From NCBI RefSeq assembly GCF_029714365.1, contig NZ_CP121659.1:1922001-1986000 (forward strand): 64,000 nucleotides of DNA, read 5' to 3'. Shown one piece after another: positions 16,464 through 24,981 of the stretch (positions are counted from its first letter, which is position 1; each line of letters begins with the position of its first letter). The DNA comes from Sinorhizobium terangae (lineage in GTDB: Bacteria > Pseudomonadota > Alphaproteobacteria > Rhizobiales > Rhizobiaceae). Below the pieces are notes generated by a model. The model was not told where the DNA came from, searched no databases, and was given only the letters and a program-made list of their open reading frames with translations. Both the position numbers and the translations under genes were made by a program.

Positions 16464-17159
16464 ATGTTCCGAGCCATGAGCGACAAAGCTGAAAGATTGC
16501 GCGAGGCGCGCCGGAAGGCCGGCTATCGGTTTGCCTCCGATGCCGCGAACGCGCTTGGCGTCGTCGCCTCGACCTATCGCGCCCACGAAAACGGTCAGAA
16601 CGACTTCGAACTCGCCGAAGCCAAGATCTACGGCCGCCGTTTCAATGTCGATCCGTACTGGCTGCTGGAGGGCGACCGCCGGACCGGCAACAGTGCTGCG
16701 CCCGTGGAGCCAGTGGGCGTCTACAAGCCGAACGGCACGAGTGTCACCCCGATCGTGGGCCAGGGCAAAAAGATCCCGGTCTTCGGCCAAGCCGTCGGCG
16801 GAGTGGATGGTGAATTCCTAATGAATGGCAATGTGTTGTACGAAGTCATGGCGCCGCCGATCCTCTCGGACATTTCCGGCGCTTATGCAGTCTCGGTTTC
16901 CGGCGATTCCATGTATCCGCGCTATGAGGACGGTGAGGTCTGCTTTGTCGACCCCAAACGTCCGGTGAGGCGCGGCGACTACGTGATCGCCCAGATCCGG
17001 CTCGAAGAAAATGGCGCGCTGCTCGCCTACGTCAAGAAGTTCGTCCGCCACAACACCGCCGAATTGGTGCTCGAGCAGTTCAACCCGCCAAAGGAACTCC
17101 GCTTCGACGCCAACACCGTCCACTCGGTCCACTACATCGCACTCGCCGGGAACGCGTGA
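16464..17159 (+). CDS. XRE-S24 LexA/CI-type repressor
   Basis: A 231-residue regulator. The N-terminal XRE helix-turn-helix (about residues 6-65) contains SDKAERLREARRKAGYRFAS and GVVASTYRAHENGQ. A linker leads to a cleavage-like segment VFGQAVGGVDG, and the C-terminal S24 peptidase-like domain holds the serine in VSGDSMYPRYEDGE and the lysine in LAYVKKFV. Such proteins are phage repressors that self-cleave after DNA damage. Starts at 16464 or 16476 are both possible and no strong ribosome site decides. Context: small unknown genes follow, with related palindromes. Confidence 0.8.
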   Translation: MFRAMSDKAERLREARRKAGYRFASDAANALGVVASTYRAHENGQNDFELAEAKIYGRRFNVDPYWLLEGDRRTGNSAAPVEPVGVYKPNGTSVTPIVGQGKKIPVFGQAVGGVDGEFLMNGNVLYEVMAPPILSDISGAYAVSVSGDSMYPRYEDGEVCFVDPKRPVRRGDYVIAQIRLEENGALLAYVKKFVRHNTAELVLEQFNPPKELRFDANTVHSVHYIALAGNA

Positions 17160-17189
17160 GGCGCGGGTGGCGGCGCCTCACCCTACCGG

Positions 17190-17298
17190 CCGTCATCCTC
17201 GGGCTTGACCAGAGGATCCGAACACGGACAGCAGATGGCGCCCTGAACATAAGCGGTGACTCGGTTCTGGATCTTCGGGTCAAGCCCGAGGATGACGG
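17190..17298. repeat. tcatcctcgggcttgacc inverted repeat
   Basis: The arm CGTCATCCTCGGGCTTGACC at 17191-17210 is found inverted as GGTCAAGCCCGAGGATGACG at 17278-17297, 67 bases apart. A shorter relative lies at 57041-57066. This is a repeat class distinct from the RIME type. Confidence 0.75.
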
Positions 17299-17406
17299 AA
17301 CGGGGAATGCCCGTTGCCCCCATCAAGTCAGTTGAGCTGCGTGGATGCGCCCCGCGCCGCTCTTGATTCCCCCATCGAACAAAATTCCATGTCGACAACA
17401 CCAAAA

Positions 17407-17423
17407 CAACACGATCCGTGTTG
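17407..17423. promoter_or_regulatory. Putative operator upstream of small ORF pair
   Basis: CAACACG-ATC-CGTGTTG is a seven-base inverted repeat; TGTTG...CAACA recurs at 17446-17459. The half-site gttg/caac is shared with the palindrome upstream of the XRE-S24 gene. Confidence 0.45.
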
Positions 17424-17517
17424 ACATAGACAAAGTCGCACGCGATGTTGCGGTCAACACAAACAACACGACCGATGCGGCAGCCAGACCCATCGGTGAC
17501 CGGGAGAGCGCGCCGGC

Positions 17518-17832
17518 ATGTCCATCCTCATGATAAAATCCGGCCTGCACGGCCACATCGACGAACTCTTTGCCGCCGATCTTCGCCGATCGAGCGATGC
17601 CGAGAACCAGCAGGCGCTGAAGACCTTTCTGGCGAGTGTTTATTCCAGCCTCGCCTCGCTTGCCTGGCATCTCGGCGCCGATGGCAATGTGTTCCAGCGC
17701 GAGGCCCTGCCCGCCTCCGAGCTCACTGACGACGCCTTCTTCGCGCTCAACCACGAGCGCGAATTTACCGTAGGTGGCACCGGCCGCGACCAGCGCCAGG
17801 TCGGCACCCACAATCATCGCCAGCAGTTTTAG
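17518..17832 (+). CDS. Hypothetical protein in the repressor neighbourhood
   Basis: A 104-residue protein, acidic-helical in the first 80 residues (HGHIDELFAADLRRSSDAENQ, FLASVYSSLASLAWHLG), with a polar tail. No family recognised. Strongly GC-rich third codon positions favour this strand over the long opposite-strand frame that covers 17323-18213. Start at 17518; GGGAG lies 14 bases upstream. It is followed after six bases by the next gene, so the pair is probably one operon. Confidence 0.5.
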   Translation: MSILMIKSGLHGHIDELFAADLRRSSDAENQQALKTFLASVYSSLASLAWHLGADGNVFQREALPASELTDDAFFALNHEREFTVGGTGRDQRQVGTHNHRQQF

Positions 17833-17838
17833 GTGGTC

Positions 17839-18174
17839 ATGATGCGCGCCGAAACCTACGCCGTCGTCAATCTCGCCGCCTTGAACCTGATCGAGGCGAT
17901 GAGCGCCGCCTATTATGCGACCGAAGCCGAGGCCGCCGCCCGGCATGCCTTTCGTGTGAGGGAAATGCTGAAGAAGATCGCTACCGCGCTCGAACGGGAG
18001 CCCGCCTATGGGACTGTCGAAGCCCTGCATGTTGTGCCAACGTTGGGTGATGCGACGGGGAACGCGCCGAAGCCCGCCGGCATCGCGCCCCCTCAAGCGA
18101 CAAAGCCCGCCTCCCCTCGCTTGACGCTCGTATCGGGCCGCTCGGCCGCGCCAGCAAGCCCGGCTGAACGGTAG
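17839..18174 (+). CDS. Hypothetical helical protein
   Basis: A 111-residue protein beginning with two methionines (17839 or 17842) after AGGTGG. Residues 5-50 are strongly helical and alanine-rich (VNLAALNLIEAMSAAYYATEAEAAARHAF), and the C-terminal third is a Pro/Ala/Ser-rich tail. No family or function recognised. It forms an operon-like pair with the gene at 17518. Confidence 0.5.
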   Translation: MMRAETYAVVNLAALNLIEAMSAAYYATEAEAAARHAFRVREMLKKIATALEREPAYGTVEALHVVPTLGDATGNAPKPAGIAPPQATKPASPRLTLVSGRSAAPASPAER

Positions 18175-18335
18175 CCGGCATAAGAATAGGGCCAGCGAGG
18201 CCCTGCCCCGCACTTTCGCCTTCGCTGCGTCTCCTTGATCGGCATCAAGGTGCGCGCCCCGGCGAGCGACTAAAAGCTTCTTTCATGGATGGTATAGAGA
18301 GCGCTCCGGGAAGAGTGCGCGATCCGAAACCAACT

Positions 18336-18433
18336 GTATGTTTCCTTAAGTCGCAGCCGATTTGAGGATAAGACATGCAACGCGAAGTGCTGCAGCATCC
18401 CCTGCGCGTCCGACAAGACGCGCGGCGCTGCCG
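18336..18433. repeat. RIME copy leading into the FMN-binding protein gene
   Basis: A decayed hairpin (tgtatgtttccttaa...ttgaggataagacatgca) is followed by a gcgcgtccgacaagacgcgcggc palindrome half. Its 3' edge lies only 15 bases before the start codon at 18449, so the ribosome site directly abuts the repeat. Confidence 0.75.
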
Positions 18434-18448
18434 TTAAGGAGGGGTGTC

Positions 18449-18907
18449 ATGTTCGTCAGGGAAATGACCGAGCAGGAATGTATCGCGCTCGTCGCCTCGG
18501 GCCGCCTCGGCCGGCTCGCCTGCTGCCGGGAGGGCAGGCCCTATATCGTTCCGATCCACTATGCGCTCGCCAGCCGATGCCTCTACGGCTTCTCGATGCT
18601 CGGACAGAAGATCGAGTGGATGCGCGACAATCCTTGCGTTTGCGTCGAGGTCGACGAGCTTGTGAGCCACAACCAGTGGAAGAGCGTCGTCCTCTCAGGC
18701 CGCTACCTGGAACTGCCGGATACCGATCAATGGCGCCATGAGCGCCTGCATGCCTGGTCGCTCCTCGAAAAGCACGTCAACTGGTGGGAGCCGGGCGGCC
18801 TGAAGCCCGGCCCGCAGCCGATCGCAGACGCCTCCCCGCATGTTTTCTATTGCATAGACATCGAGGAGATCACCGGCCGCGCGGCGATGGCGGGCGAACC
18901 GGTATAA
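18449..18907 (+). CDS. Pyridoxamine 5'-phosphate oxidase-fold FMN-binding protein
   Basis: A 152-residue split-barrel protein of the PPOX/NimA-like type: SGRLGRLACCREGRPYIVPIHYAL is the FMN phosphate-binding strand-loop, followed by FSMLGQKIEWMRDNPCVCVEVDEL. The function is likely a flavin-dependent reductase or FMN storage; a nitro-reductase role is possible but not shown. The ATG at 18449 follows AAGGAGGGG. It stands alone. A convergent Gre-factor gene follows. Confidence 0.8.
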   Translation: MFVREMTEQECIALVASGRLGRLACCREGRPYIVPIHYALASRCLYGFSMLGQKIEWMRDNPCVCVEVDELVSHNQWKSVVLSGRYLELPDTDQWRHERLHAWSLLEKHVNWWEPGGLKPGPQPIADASPHVFYCIDIEEITGRAAMAGEPV

Positions 18908-18946
18908 ATGCCGTTTAAGCCTCTCTTCCGGGGCCGTTCCTTCGCC

Positions 18947-19432
18947 TCATGCAGAGATTGCGATGATCTCGAGCTCTTGATCGCCGACGCCGACGACATC
19001 GCCGACGGCTTCGCCCATGAGAATCCTTGCGACCGGCGAGACATAGGAAATCGATCCCGCCTTAGGATCGGCTTCGTCCTCTCCCACGATCCGATAGGTC
19101 TGCACACGCCCGTCGTCACGGCTGAAGGTGACCGTGCTGCCGAAGGCAACGGTGTCGTTTGATGTCGGGTCGGGCACAAGCTGGGCCGAGCGAACGCGTT
19201 CCGCAAAGTAGCGCAGATCGCGCAACGGGTTTGCCGCCTGCCGCCGCCGTTCGTTCACGTCTTCGATCGCGTTCGTCGCATCATAGGCTTCGCGCGCCTG
19301 CCGGAGCTGCATTTCGAGCGCCTTCAATCCCGCTTCCGTGACCAGGTTCGGATGGGGTGAAATCGCACGGTCGGGCAGCAGGGTTTCCGCAGCCGTTTCG
19401 GCACTTTCTTCCTTGACGAAGGCAACGCTCAC
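18947..19432 (-). CDS. GreA/GreB-like transcription elongation factor
   Basis: A 161-residue Gre-family protein. The N-terminal helical hairpin (LKALEMQLRQAREAYDATNAIEDVNERRRQA) is shorter and less acidic than in GreA. The C-terminal FKBP-like domain shows VAFGSTVTFSRDDGRVQTYRIVGEDEADP and ISYVSPVARILMGEAVGDVV, the GreA/GreB C-terminal signature. Rhizobia carry several such paralogues; it may act as an Rnk- or GreB-type RNA-polymerase factor. The stress-related role is inferred. Confidence 0.8.
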   Translation of the reverse strand: MSVAFVKEESAETAAETLLPDRAISPHPNLVTEAGLKALEMQLRQAREAYDATNAIEDVNERRRQAANPLRDLRYFAERVRSAQLVPDPTSNDTVAFGSTVTFSRDDGRVQTYRIVGEDEADPKAGSISYVSPVARILMGEAVGDVVGVGDQELEIIAISA

Positions 19433-19449
19433 GATCGAACTCCGTTTAA

Positions 19450-19553
19450 AGCAATTCCAGGAATAGTGTATAGCGGTTTTCCATCTGGAATTGCGCAGTC
19501 TAGAGGAGCAATTCCCGGAAAAGGGTGTAACGGTTTTCCGTCCGGGAATTGCG
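19450..19553. repeat. Two tandem caattcc...ggaattg palindromes
   Basis: Unit one (gcaattccagg...tctggaattgc) at 19451-19494 and unit two (gcaattcccgg...ccgggaattgc) at 19508-19552 enclose the agtgt...gcggttttcc core. The compensated change (ccagg/ctgg versus cccgg/ccggg) keeps the stem paired. Confidence 0.8.
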
Positions 19554-19569
19554 TCTTTTCAAGGACGCG

Positions 19570-19809
19570 ATGTCTGACAGCGCCGGCGAAAACAACAGCG
19601 TTGTCAGAATCCGGATGCGGCGACCACGGACCCGACCAGTGGCCGATGCGGATGCCTACTATACGATGTTTCCGATCGCCGGCGCGACTGGAATCCCGCC
19701 CGGTGCCCAGCGTCCGCTTCCGGCGCCCATGCCGATCTCCACCGTCAACCTCCGCGCGTCCACAATTTGCCAGACACTTCGACATTTCTGTCATGACTTT
19801 GCCCTCTAG
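19570..19809 (+). CDS. Possible small protein, weakly supported
   Basis: A 79-codon frame (MSDSAGENNSVVRIRMRRPR...) directly after the tandem palindromes. It has no signal, no family and no good ribosome site, and only moderate codon character. It may be the 5' scrap of a lost gene upstream of ampC. Confidence 0.25.
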   Translation: MSDSAGENNSVVRIRMRRPRTRPVADADAYYTMFPIAGATGIPPGAQRPLPAPMPISTVNLRASTICQTLRHFCHDFAL

Positions 19810-19860
19810 CAGAGGTTGAGATATCCACCACCCGATTCGTCGCCGACAGAAAGGTCACAA

Positions 19861-21009
19861 ATGACAAGCCTAAAACTGGCAGCTTTCAGCCTGATCGTCT
19901 CAACGCTCCCCTTCTCGCCCGCTGCGGCAAACGAAGACGCCTTCCAGTCGAAAGCGAGCGCCGCCTTTGCGGGCGTCATCGAGGAATACAAGATTCCCGG
20001 GCTCGTCGTGGGCATGACCAAGAACGGCGAGCATGGCTTCTATGCGACGGGCCTCGCATCACGTGCCGACAACCGTCCGGTAAACCCCGACACGCTTTTC
20101 GAGCTGGGATCGATCAGCAAGGTCTTCAACGTGACGCTGGCGGCGCTCGCCGAACAGCGCGGCCAGCTATCCCTGGATGACAAGGTTTCCCGCCATCTGT
20201 GCGCCGACGCCTGCTCGATCGGCAACGACATGATACTCATGGATCTCGCGACCCATCATTCCGGCGGGCTGCCGCTGCAGGTTCCCGATGACATCGCGGA
20301 CACGAAAGAGCTCGTGAATTGGCTCCAGGACTGGCAGCCGCCACAGCCTGGAACGCGCAGCTATTCCAATATCAGCATCGGCCTTCTTGGCCACATCGCC
20401 GCAAGCGCGATGGAAATGGACTATACGCAGGCGGTCGAGACGGTGCTGATCCCCGCATTCGGTCTTGAGAACACCTTTATCGACGTGCCCGCCAAGGCGA
20501 TGGACAACTACGCCTTCGGCTACGAGCGCAAGACCGACAAGCCGATCCGCGTCACCCCGGGCGTCCTCGACGCGGAAGCCTACGGCATCAAATCGAGCGC
20601 GCGCGACATGCTGAAGCTCCTGGATGTGGAACTCGGAAACGCGACCGTTTCCCCGGAGTTGAAAGCGGCTGTTGAGCGCACTCGGGAAGGCCAGTTCAGA
20701 ACCGCCAAATTCACGCAGGACATGATCTGGGAGCAGTACCCCTGGCCCGTCGATCTCGAGACGATGGTGGCGGGTAACGGCTATGATTTCATCCTTCATC
20801 CGCAGAAGGCAGAAAGGATCAAGCCGGCGCTTGCCCCGCAGAAGGATGTCATCATCAACAAGACGGGATCGACGAACGGCTTCGGCGGCTATGTCGTGCT
20901 GCTTCCGCGCGAGAACCTCGGTATCGTCGTCCTCGCGAACAGGAACTATCCCAATGAAGCGCGAGTTCGGGCAACCTATGCCCTGATCGAAGCGCTGCTT
21001 TCGAACTAG
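19861..21009 (+). CDS. ampC: Class C beta-lactamase
   Basis: A 382-residue serine beta-lactamase. A signal peptide of about 23 residues ends in AAANED. The catalytic motifs are all intact: S84-x-x-K in ELGSISKVF, Y168-S-N in TRSYSNISIG, and K334-T-G in INKTGSTNGFG. It acts in the periplasm on cephalosporins by acyl-enzyme formation. No ampR or other regulator is adjacent, so expression is probably constitutive. The ATG at 19861 follows AGGTCACAA. Confidence 0.92.
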   Translation: MTSLKLAAFSLIVSTLPFSPAAANEDAFQSKASAAFAGVIEEYKIPGLVVGMTKNGEHGFYATGLASRADNRPVNPDTLFELGSISKVFNVTLAALAEQRGQLSLDDKVSRHLCADACSIGNDMILMDLATHHSGGLPLQVPDDIADTKELVNWLQDWQPPQPGTRSYSNISIGLLGHIAASAMEMDYTQAVETVLIPAFGLENTFIDVPAKAMDNYAFGYERKTDKPIRVTPGVLDAEAYGIKSSARDMLKLLDVELGNATVSPELKAAVERTREGQFRTAKFTQDMIWEQYPWPVDLETMVAGNGYDFILHPQKAERIKPALAPQKDVIINKTGSTNGFGGYVVLLPRENLGIVVLANRNYPNEARVRATYALIEALLSN

Positions 21010-21073
21010 GGCATAGACTCATAATGATCTGATATCGTGACCTGGATAGCCCACGATATGTCTTCGACCATGT

Positions 21074-22283
21074 ATGAGCGCCACGACGGCGGCAATAGCT
21101 TTTAGCTATAGGATGCCAACGCATTACAGCAGCCTCCTAGTCGCCATTTCGACCTGTATCGTTTTTCTGTACGGTTCCATCCGCTTGGGTGTCGGAAAGC
21201 GGTTTCGCGTGCCTCTACGGAGGATGTCTGCAGTCGTAGGGTTGCTCTTTGCCAGCTACTTGTTGATCGATGCCTTTGAGGGCTTTTCGATCCTCGTCGG
21301 CGTTGGAGTGCTGCTCGCGACGTACGGTCTCTTTGATCCAGAGTTTGGGCGATGGCGAGCAAGCGAGTTAGGAAGCAACCAGGTGTATCATAATTGGCTT
21401 GATCGTTGGGACGAGCGGCGGGCGCGGCGCGGTGAGGAAGCGAAGAAAGTAACGGATTTCATTCTCGACGCCGGCAGGGCCATTCCGGGCGAGAAGAGGA
21501 TAGAAACCATCGACGAGTTTTGTGTCCTTGCGGACCAGGCCCTGTCTGATTCAAGCTTTTACGATGAGCCGAGCGGGAGCACTCAGGGCTTTGAAAGGGA
21601 CGATGGGTGGCTCAGATTTCCATCGGGCATTTCTACTGACGTCGAAGAGAACAACGTCGTTTGGGCAAAAATCACCGAGAGCGGCTCGCTCGATCAGGCA
21701 TTGGTGATTTTTCATCACTGGAATGCCAGCGCCCGAAATCGTCAGATTGCCAAGTTTTCTCGCAGCGTGGGATCACGGTTGTCGAGATTGCTATGCCTTA
21801 TCACTTCGAGCGCAGCCGTCCCGGCTCGCTGTACGCCGATTATATGCTTAGTTCGAATCTCGGCCGAACGATCCAATCTGTAAGGCAGGCCGTATGGGAC
21901 GGGCGAAAGCTCATCCGCTGGCTGAAGAGCGAAGACTATCGAGAGGTCTCGGTTCTCGGCATGAGCCTTGGCTCATGGGTTGCGGGATTGATCGCTGCGC
22001 ATGATCCGGGTGTATCGAAGGCCTCATTATTTTTGACGGCGGGTAGTCTCGCAGACATGGTTTGGACGGGGGGCGCGCGACCCAATCGATACGTGACAGC
22101 CTTGAGCCCGTAATTGAGCTCACCGATCTCCGAAAGGCATGGAGTCCGCTCAACTTGGAGAATTACGCGCATAATCTGGCACGGCCTGGTCTCGATCTTC
22201 ACGTTGTGTTGGCTGAGAGAGACAAAGTGGTTTTGCCAGAGCTGTCGGAGAAATTCATGCCGTTTACTGCGAAGGTGACATGA
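21074..22283 (+). pseudogene. Alpha/beta hydrolase gene broken by two frameshifts
   Basis: The first frame (21074 to about 21770) encodes two or three membrane segments and a hydrolase N-terminus ending near VIFHHWNASARNRQIAKF. The sense then continues in a second frame (FSQRGITVVEIAMPYHFERSRPGS, with the nucleophile elbow GMSLGSWVAG) to about 22070 and finishes in a third (EPVIELTDLRKAWSPLNLENY, VVLAERDKVVL). Each junction falls where the sense is cut by single-base indels. Lower GC than neighbours hints at foreign origin. Sequencing error could mimic this. Confidence 0.8.
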
Positions 22284-22518
22284 TCGTCGCTGGCAAAGAG
22301 AGTGACCCTGTTACCGAAAGCCGCAGAAGGCCTCAGGCTGCGGTGTTGGGACGTGACCAGTGCCCACCTTAGATCGCGTAGATCAACGGTCACGTCCTTC
22401 TCACTTCGCAATTCAAATCGATGTTTTGGTCCTGCCGGAAGATCGTTGATCACGGCGGCCTCGCATCATTCGTCGCCTTGATAGTGCTGTCAGCTCTCCG
22501 ATTGAGGTTGGAGAGTGC

Positions 22519-23199
22519 CTATGCGCGACTGGAGTCGAGCTGCTCGTTCTTCTGTATGACTTCTTGCGCCTTTGCATAGCTTTCGATCAGCAGCTTGTAG
22601 GGCGGGAAGATCAGGGTGTACAGCTCGGCCCACTGCTGGGCATCGTCGCGGTGCCAAGTGCTCTGCAGCTCAGACGCGACAGCGGCGGTGTCTGTCGGGA
22701 CGACACCAGCCTGCACGATGCGAGCCAGCGTGATCTCCTGCGCCATCTTGGAGTAGGTGCCAGAGGCGTCGACAACCGCGAATACTTTATAGCCCTCCTG
22801 AACGGCACTGATTGCGGGGAACGCCATGCATACGCTCGTGACCGTGCCTGCGACGATCAGCGTCTTCTTTCCAGTCTTTCGCACAGCCTCAACGAAATCT
22901 GGGTTGTCCCAGGCGTTGATCTGACCCGTGCGCGCGACATATTGAGCGTGCGGTGCGGCCTCATGAATCTCGGGAATCAGGGGGCCATTGGGTCCCTGCG
23001 GAACAGACGCTGTTGTAATTACCGGTATCTTGCAGAGCGTGGCCATTTTGGCGAGCGCGATAGCGTGATTACGCAATACCGGCATCGGCATATCGGCCAC
23101 GGTTTGGAAGAGACCACTTTGATGATCGATCAACAGCATCGCGGCGTCCTTGGGGTCGATCACCGGACGAGCCCCATTGAAATTAGCGGGTGCGGTCAT
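22519..23199 (-). CDS. Isochorismatase-family hydrolase (YcaC-like)
   Basis: A 226-residue cysteine hydrolase. The catalytic aspartate is in [11 protein letters not shown], the lysine in [12 protein letters not shown], and the cysteine in [14 protein letters not shown], the usual D-K-C triad. It resembles E. coli YcaC and plant-associated homologues of unknown substrate. The ATG at 23199 follows GGAAGGA. Divergent or nearby LysR at 23502 is on the same strand but upstream, so it may act on this gene. Confidence 0.85.
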   Translation of the reverse strand: MTAPANFNGARPVIDPKDAAMLLIDHQSGLFQTVADMPMPVLRNHAIALAKMATLCKIPVITTASVPQGPNGPLIPEIHEAAPHAQYVARTGQINAWDNPDFVEAVRKTGKKTLIVAGTVTSVCMAFPAISAVQEGYKVFAVVDASGTYSKMAQEITLARIVQAGVVPTDTAAVASELQSTWHRDDAQQWAELYTLIFPPYKLLIESYAKAQEVIQKNEQLDSSRA

Positions 23200-23330
23200 G
23201 GAGTAATCCTTCCTCTTGGGCTGTGGTGGCGCCTTGGTGTGTTTCTAGAACTGAAGGGGCGCGAGCTAAATTAACGCGAGTTGAAACCGCTTTGCTAGAC
23301 TAAGACTAGTTGCGCTTACAGAACCCTGTG

Positions 23331-23501
23331 TCAGGGCAGATCGAACAATCGGGCCCCCAGCGACGCTATCACAGCAAGCGTCGGGTAGCTGTCGGTGATG
23401 TCGGAAGCCTTAAAGGGGCTGCCGGCGTGCAGCGCATCGTAAGGTAGCGCCTTCCCGCAGTACAAGCCAAGGGTATAGCCAGACGCGATACGGCAACCGT
23501 T
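23331..23501 (-). other. Open frame continuing past the LysR stop
   Basis: After the TAG stop of the LysR gene the same frame remains open for another 56 codons (ASGYTLGLYCGKALPYDALH, SDITDSYPTLAVIASLGARL) before TGA at 23331. The sequence looks protein-like but has no start codon. Either the debris of a neighbouring gene or chance. Confidence 0.3.
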
Positions 23502-24488
23502 CTAGATGGCGTCTTCGTCTGCCGACACTCGCGAAGCCAGCAATGGCGACTGCTCAGCAACTTCCATCAGCCCCTCCCAAGGAAGCGGCGGGGTGAAGAA
23601 TTTCACAAGGTAGTCGATAAACATCCGGATCTTTGTAGATACGTGATGTGTTGGCGGATAGATCGCGGCTATCGTATAAGGGGGTTGCACGGTGCCAGGG
23701 GGCAGCGCCGGGATAAGCGTTCCTTCGCGCAGCTCCTTGGCTACGAGGAACATCGGCATTGATACGATCCCCACCCCCGCAACCGCCATATCTCTCATTG
23801 CTTCGCCATTGTTCGTGACGATTCGACTACGCATGGTGACCGATACGGGCTTCCCACCGGCCCTTTCGCTTTCGAAATCCCAGATGCGATTGGCGTGAAC
23901 GTAGGCGTAATCGATGCAGGTGTGCTCGGTGAGTTCGGCGACACTCTTTGGAAGCCCGTGTGCCTTTGCATAGCTCGGACTACAGCAGACGAGCCGCGTA
24001 CATTCGCAAAGCTTGCGCGCCTTCAGGCGAGAATCTTTCAGATGCCCTATGCGGATGCCAAGATCGTAACCGCCGTGAACGAGGTCAACGAGACGATCCT
24101 CATAATCGATGGCCATCTCCAATTCAGAATGGCGCCGCGCAAATTCTGCAATCAACGGACCGAGATACATGATACCAAACGACATTGGTGCCGTGATGCG
24201 GAGCTGCCCTTGCAGGGGCCTCTGCCCTTTTGCTGACAGGCTTTCTGCTGTTTCATTGATCTCGTGCAGCAGCGGGACAATGCGCTCGTGGAAAGCCTCG
24301 CCATTTTCTGTCGGTCGAACCTGACGGGTCGACCGCAGAAAAAGCTCGACGCCCAAAGCGTGCTCCAGATCACTGATACGCTTGCTGACGACAGACTTAG
24401 ATAGATTCATGCGCTCGGCGGCGGCCGTGATGCTGCCAGCCTCCATCACGCGAACAAACGCCAGGATATCGTCGAAACGCCATCGCAT
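23502..24488 (-). CDS. LysR-family transcriptional regulator
   Basis: A 328-residue LysR protein. The N-terminal winged helix is visible in WRFDDILAFVRVMEAGSITAAAERMNLSKSVVSKRISDLEHALGVELF, and the effector domain contains LRITAPMSFGIMYLGPLIAEF and GYDLGIRIGHLKDSRLKARKL. The type resembles DhcR- or AphB-like regulators of small-molecule metabolism genes. ATG at 24488 is used; the frame extends to 24551 without a better ribosome site. Its target is unknown, the isochorismatase gene downstream being a candidate. Confidence 0.85.
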   Translation of the reverse strand: MRWRFDDILAFVRVMEAGSITAAAERMNLSKSVVSKRISDLEHALGVELFLRSTRQVRPTENGEAFHERIVPLLHEINETAESLSAKGQRPLQGQLRITAPMSFGIMYLGPLIAEFARRHSELEMAIDYEDRLVDLVHGGYDLGIRIGHLKDSRLKARKLCECTRLVCCSPSYAKAHGLPKSVAELTEHTCIDYAYVHANRIWDFESERAGGKPVSVTMRSRIVTNNGEAMRDMAVAGVGIVSMPMFLVAKELREGTLIPALPPGTVQPPYTIAAIYPPTHHVSTKIRMFIDYLVKFFTPPLPWEGLMEVAEQSPLLASRVSADEDAI

Positions 24489-24590
24489 CGTTCTACCGTA
24501 TCGAACAATAACTTCGATGGGAAGCCCCGCGGCCTGCTTGCGCGGCCGCATTATTCATGCCAGGTGACACCACCCTCGAGGTGCGGACCA

Positions 24591-24746
24591 TCAATGGCAT
24601 TCCCCTCTACAATGCGGACGCTCCACATCAAGAGACGCGAGCTGCCAGCCCTTCTCCGCGACGTACATCTTGAGAGTCGCTGCGGTACCGGCGCCGAGCG
24701 AGGCGAACAAGAGGTTGAAGGGCGGCGGGCCTGCACCTGTCCTCCC
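24591..24746 (-). pseudogene. OsmC-like peroxiredoxin fragment
   Basis: In the frame ending at 24591 one reads GAGPPPFNLLFASLGAGTAATLKMYVAEKGWQLASLDVE, the central helix of OsmC family proteins, where GPxPxxLLLAALGACTAMT is the norm. The active-site cysteine position (GACT) is GAGT here. Both N- and C-terminal parts are missing and the 5' side enters a mosaic repeat. A gene fragment left by deletion is the simplest view. Confidence 0.6.
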
Positions 24747-24759
24747 ATGTTTTGGGCTA

Positions 24760-24963
24760 ATACATGTCGCCCAAAAGTGCGCAGCGGTTTTGAGCGACAC
24801 GCATAAAAGCAGTGACCTAAAGCGTGTCGCATGCGTCCGATGAACGCGACGCGCTTTACAGTGCCCGCGCGTCCAATCGGACGCGCCAAGGCCGCTGTAG
24901 CACTTTGATTTGCTGCATGATTTATCCTTAAATCGATTCCGATTTAAGGATAAATCATGCAGC
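24760..24963. repeat. Compound mosaic repeat cluster (second copy)
   Basis: Carries the same three modules in the same order as 4371-4622: tacatgtcgccc...gcgacacgca, the taaagcgtgtcgc...gcgacgcgcttta palindrome, then cgcgcgtccaatcggacgcgcc...gctgtag and gctgcatgatttatccttaa...ttaaggataaatcatgcagc. The last hairpin arm is perfect over 20 bases. Confidence 0.85.
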
Positions 24964-24981
24964 GTTTGCGATCGGTACGCT

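Noticed and set aside
17323..18213. A 296-codon minus-strand frame covering two small plus-strand genes
   Set aside because: The plus-strand frames have GC-biased third positions and ribosome sites; the minus frame is the expected mirror of such DNA and has no family match.
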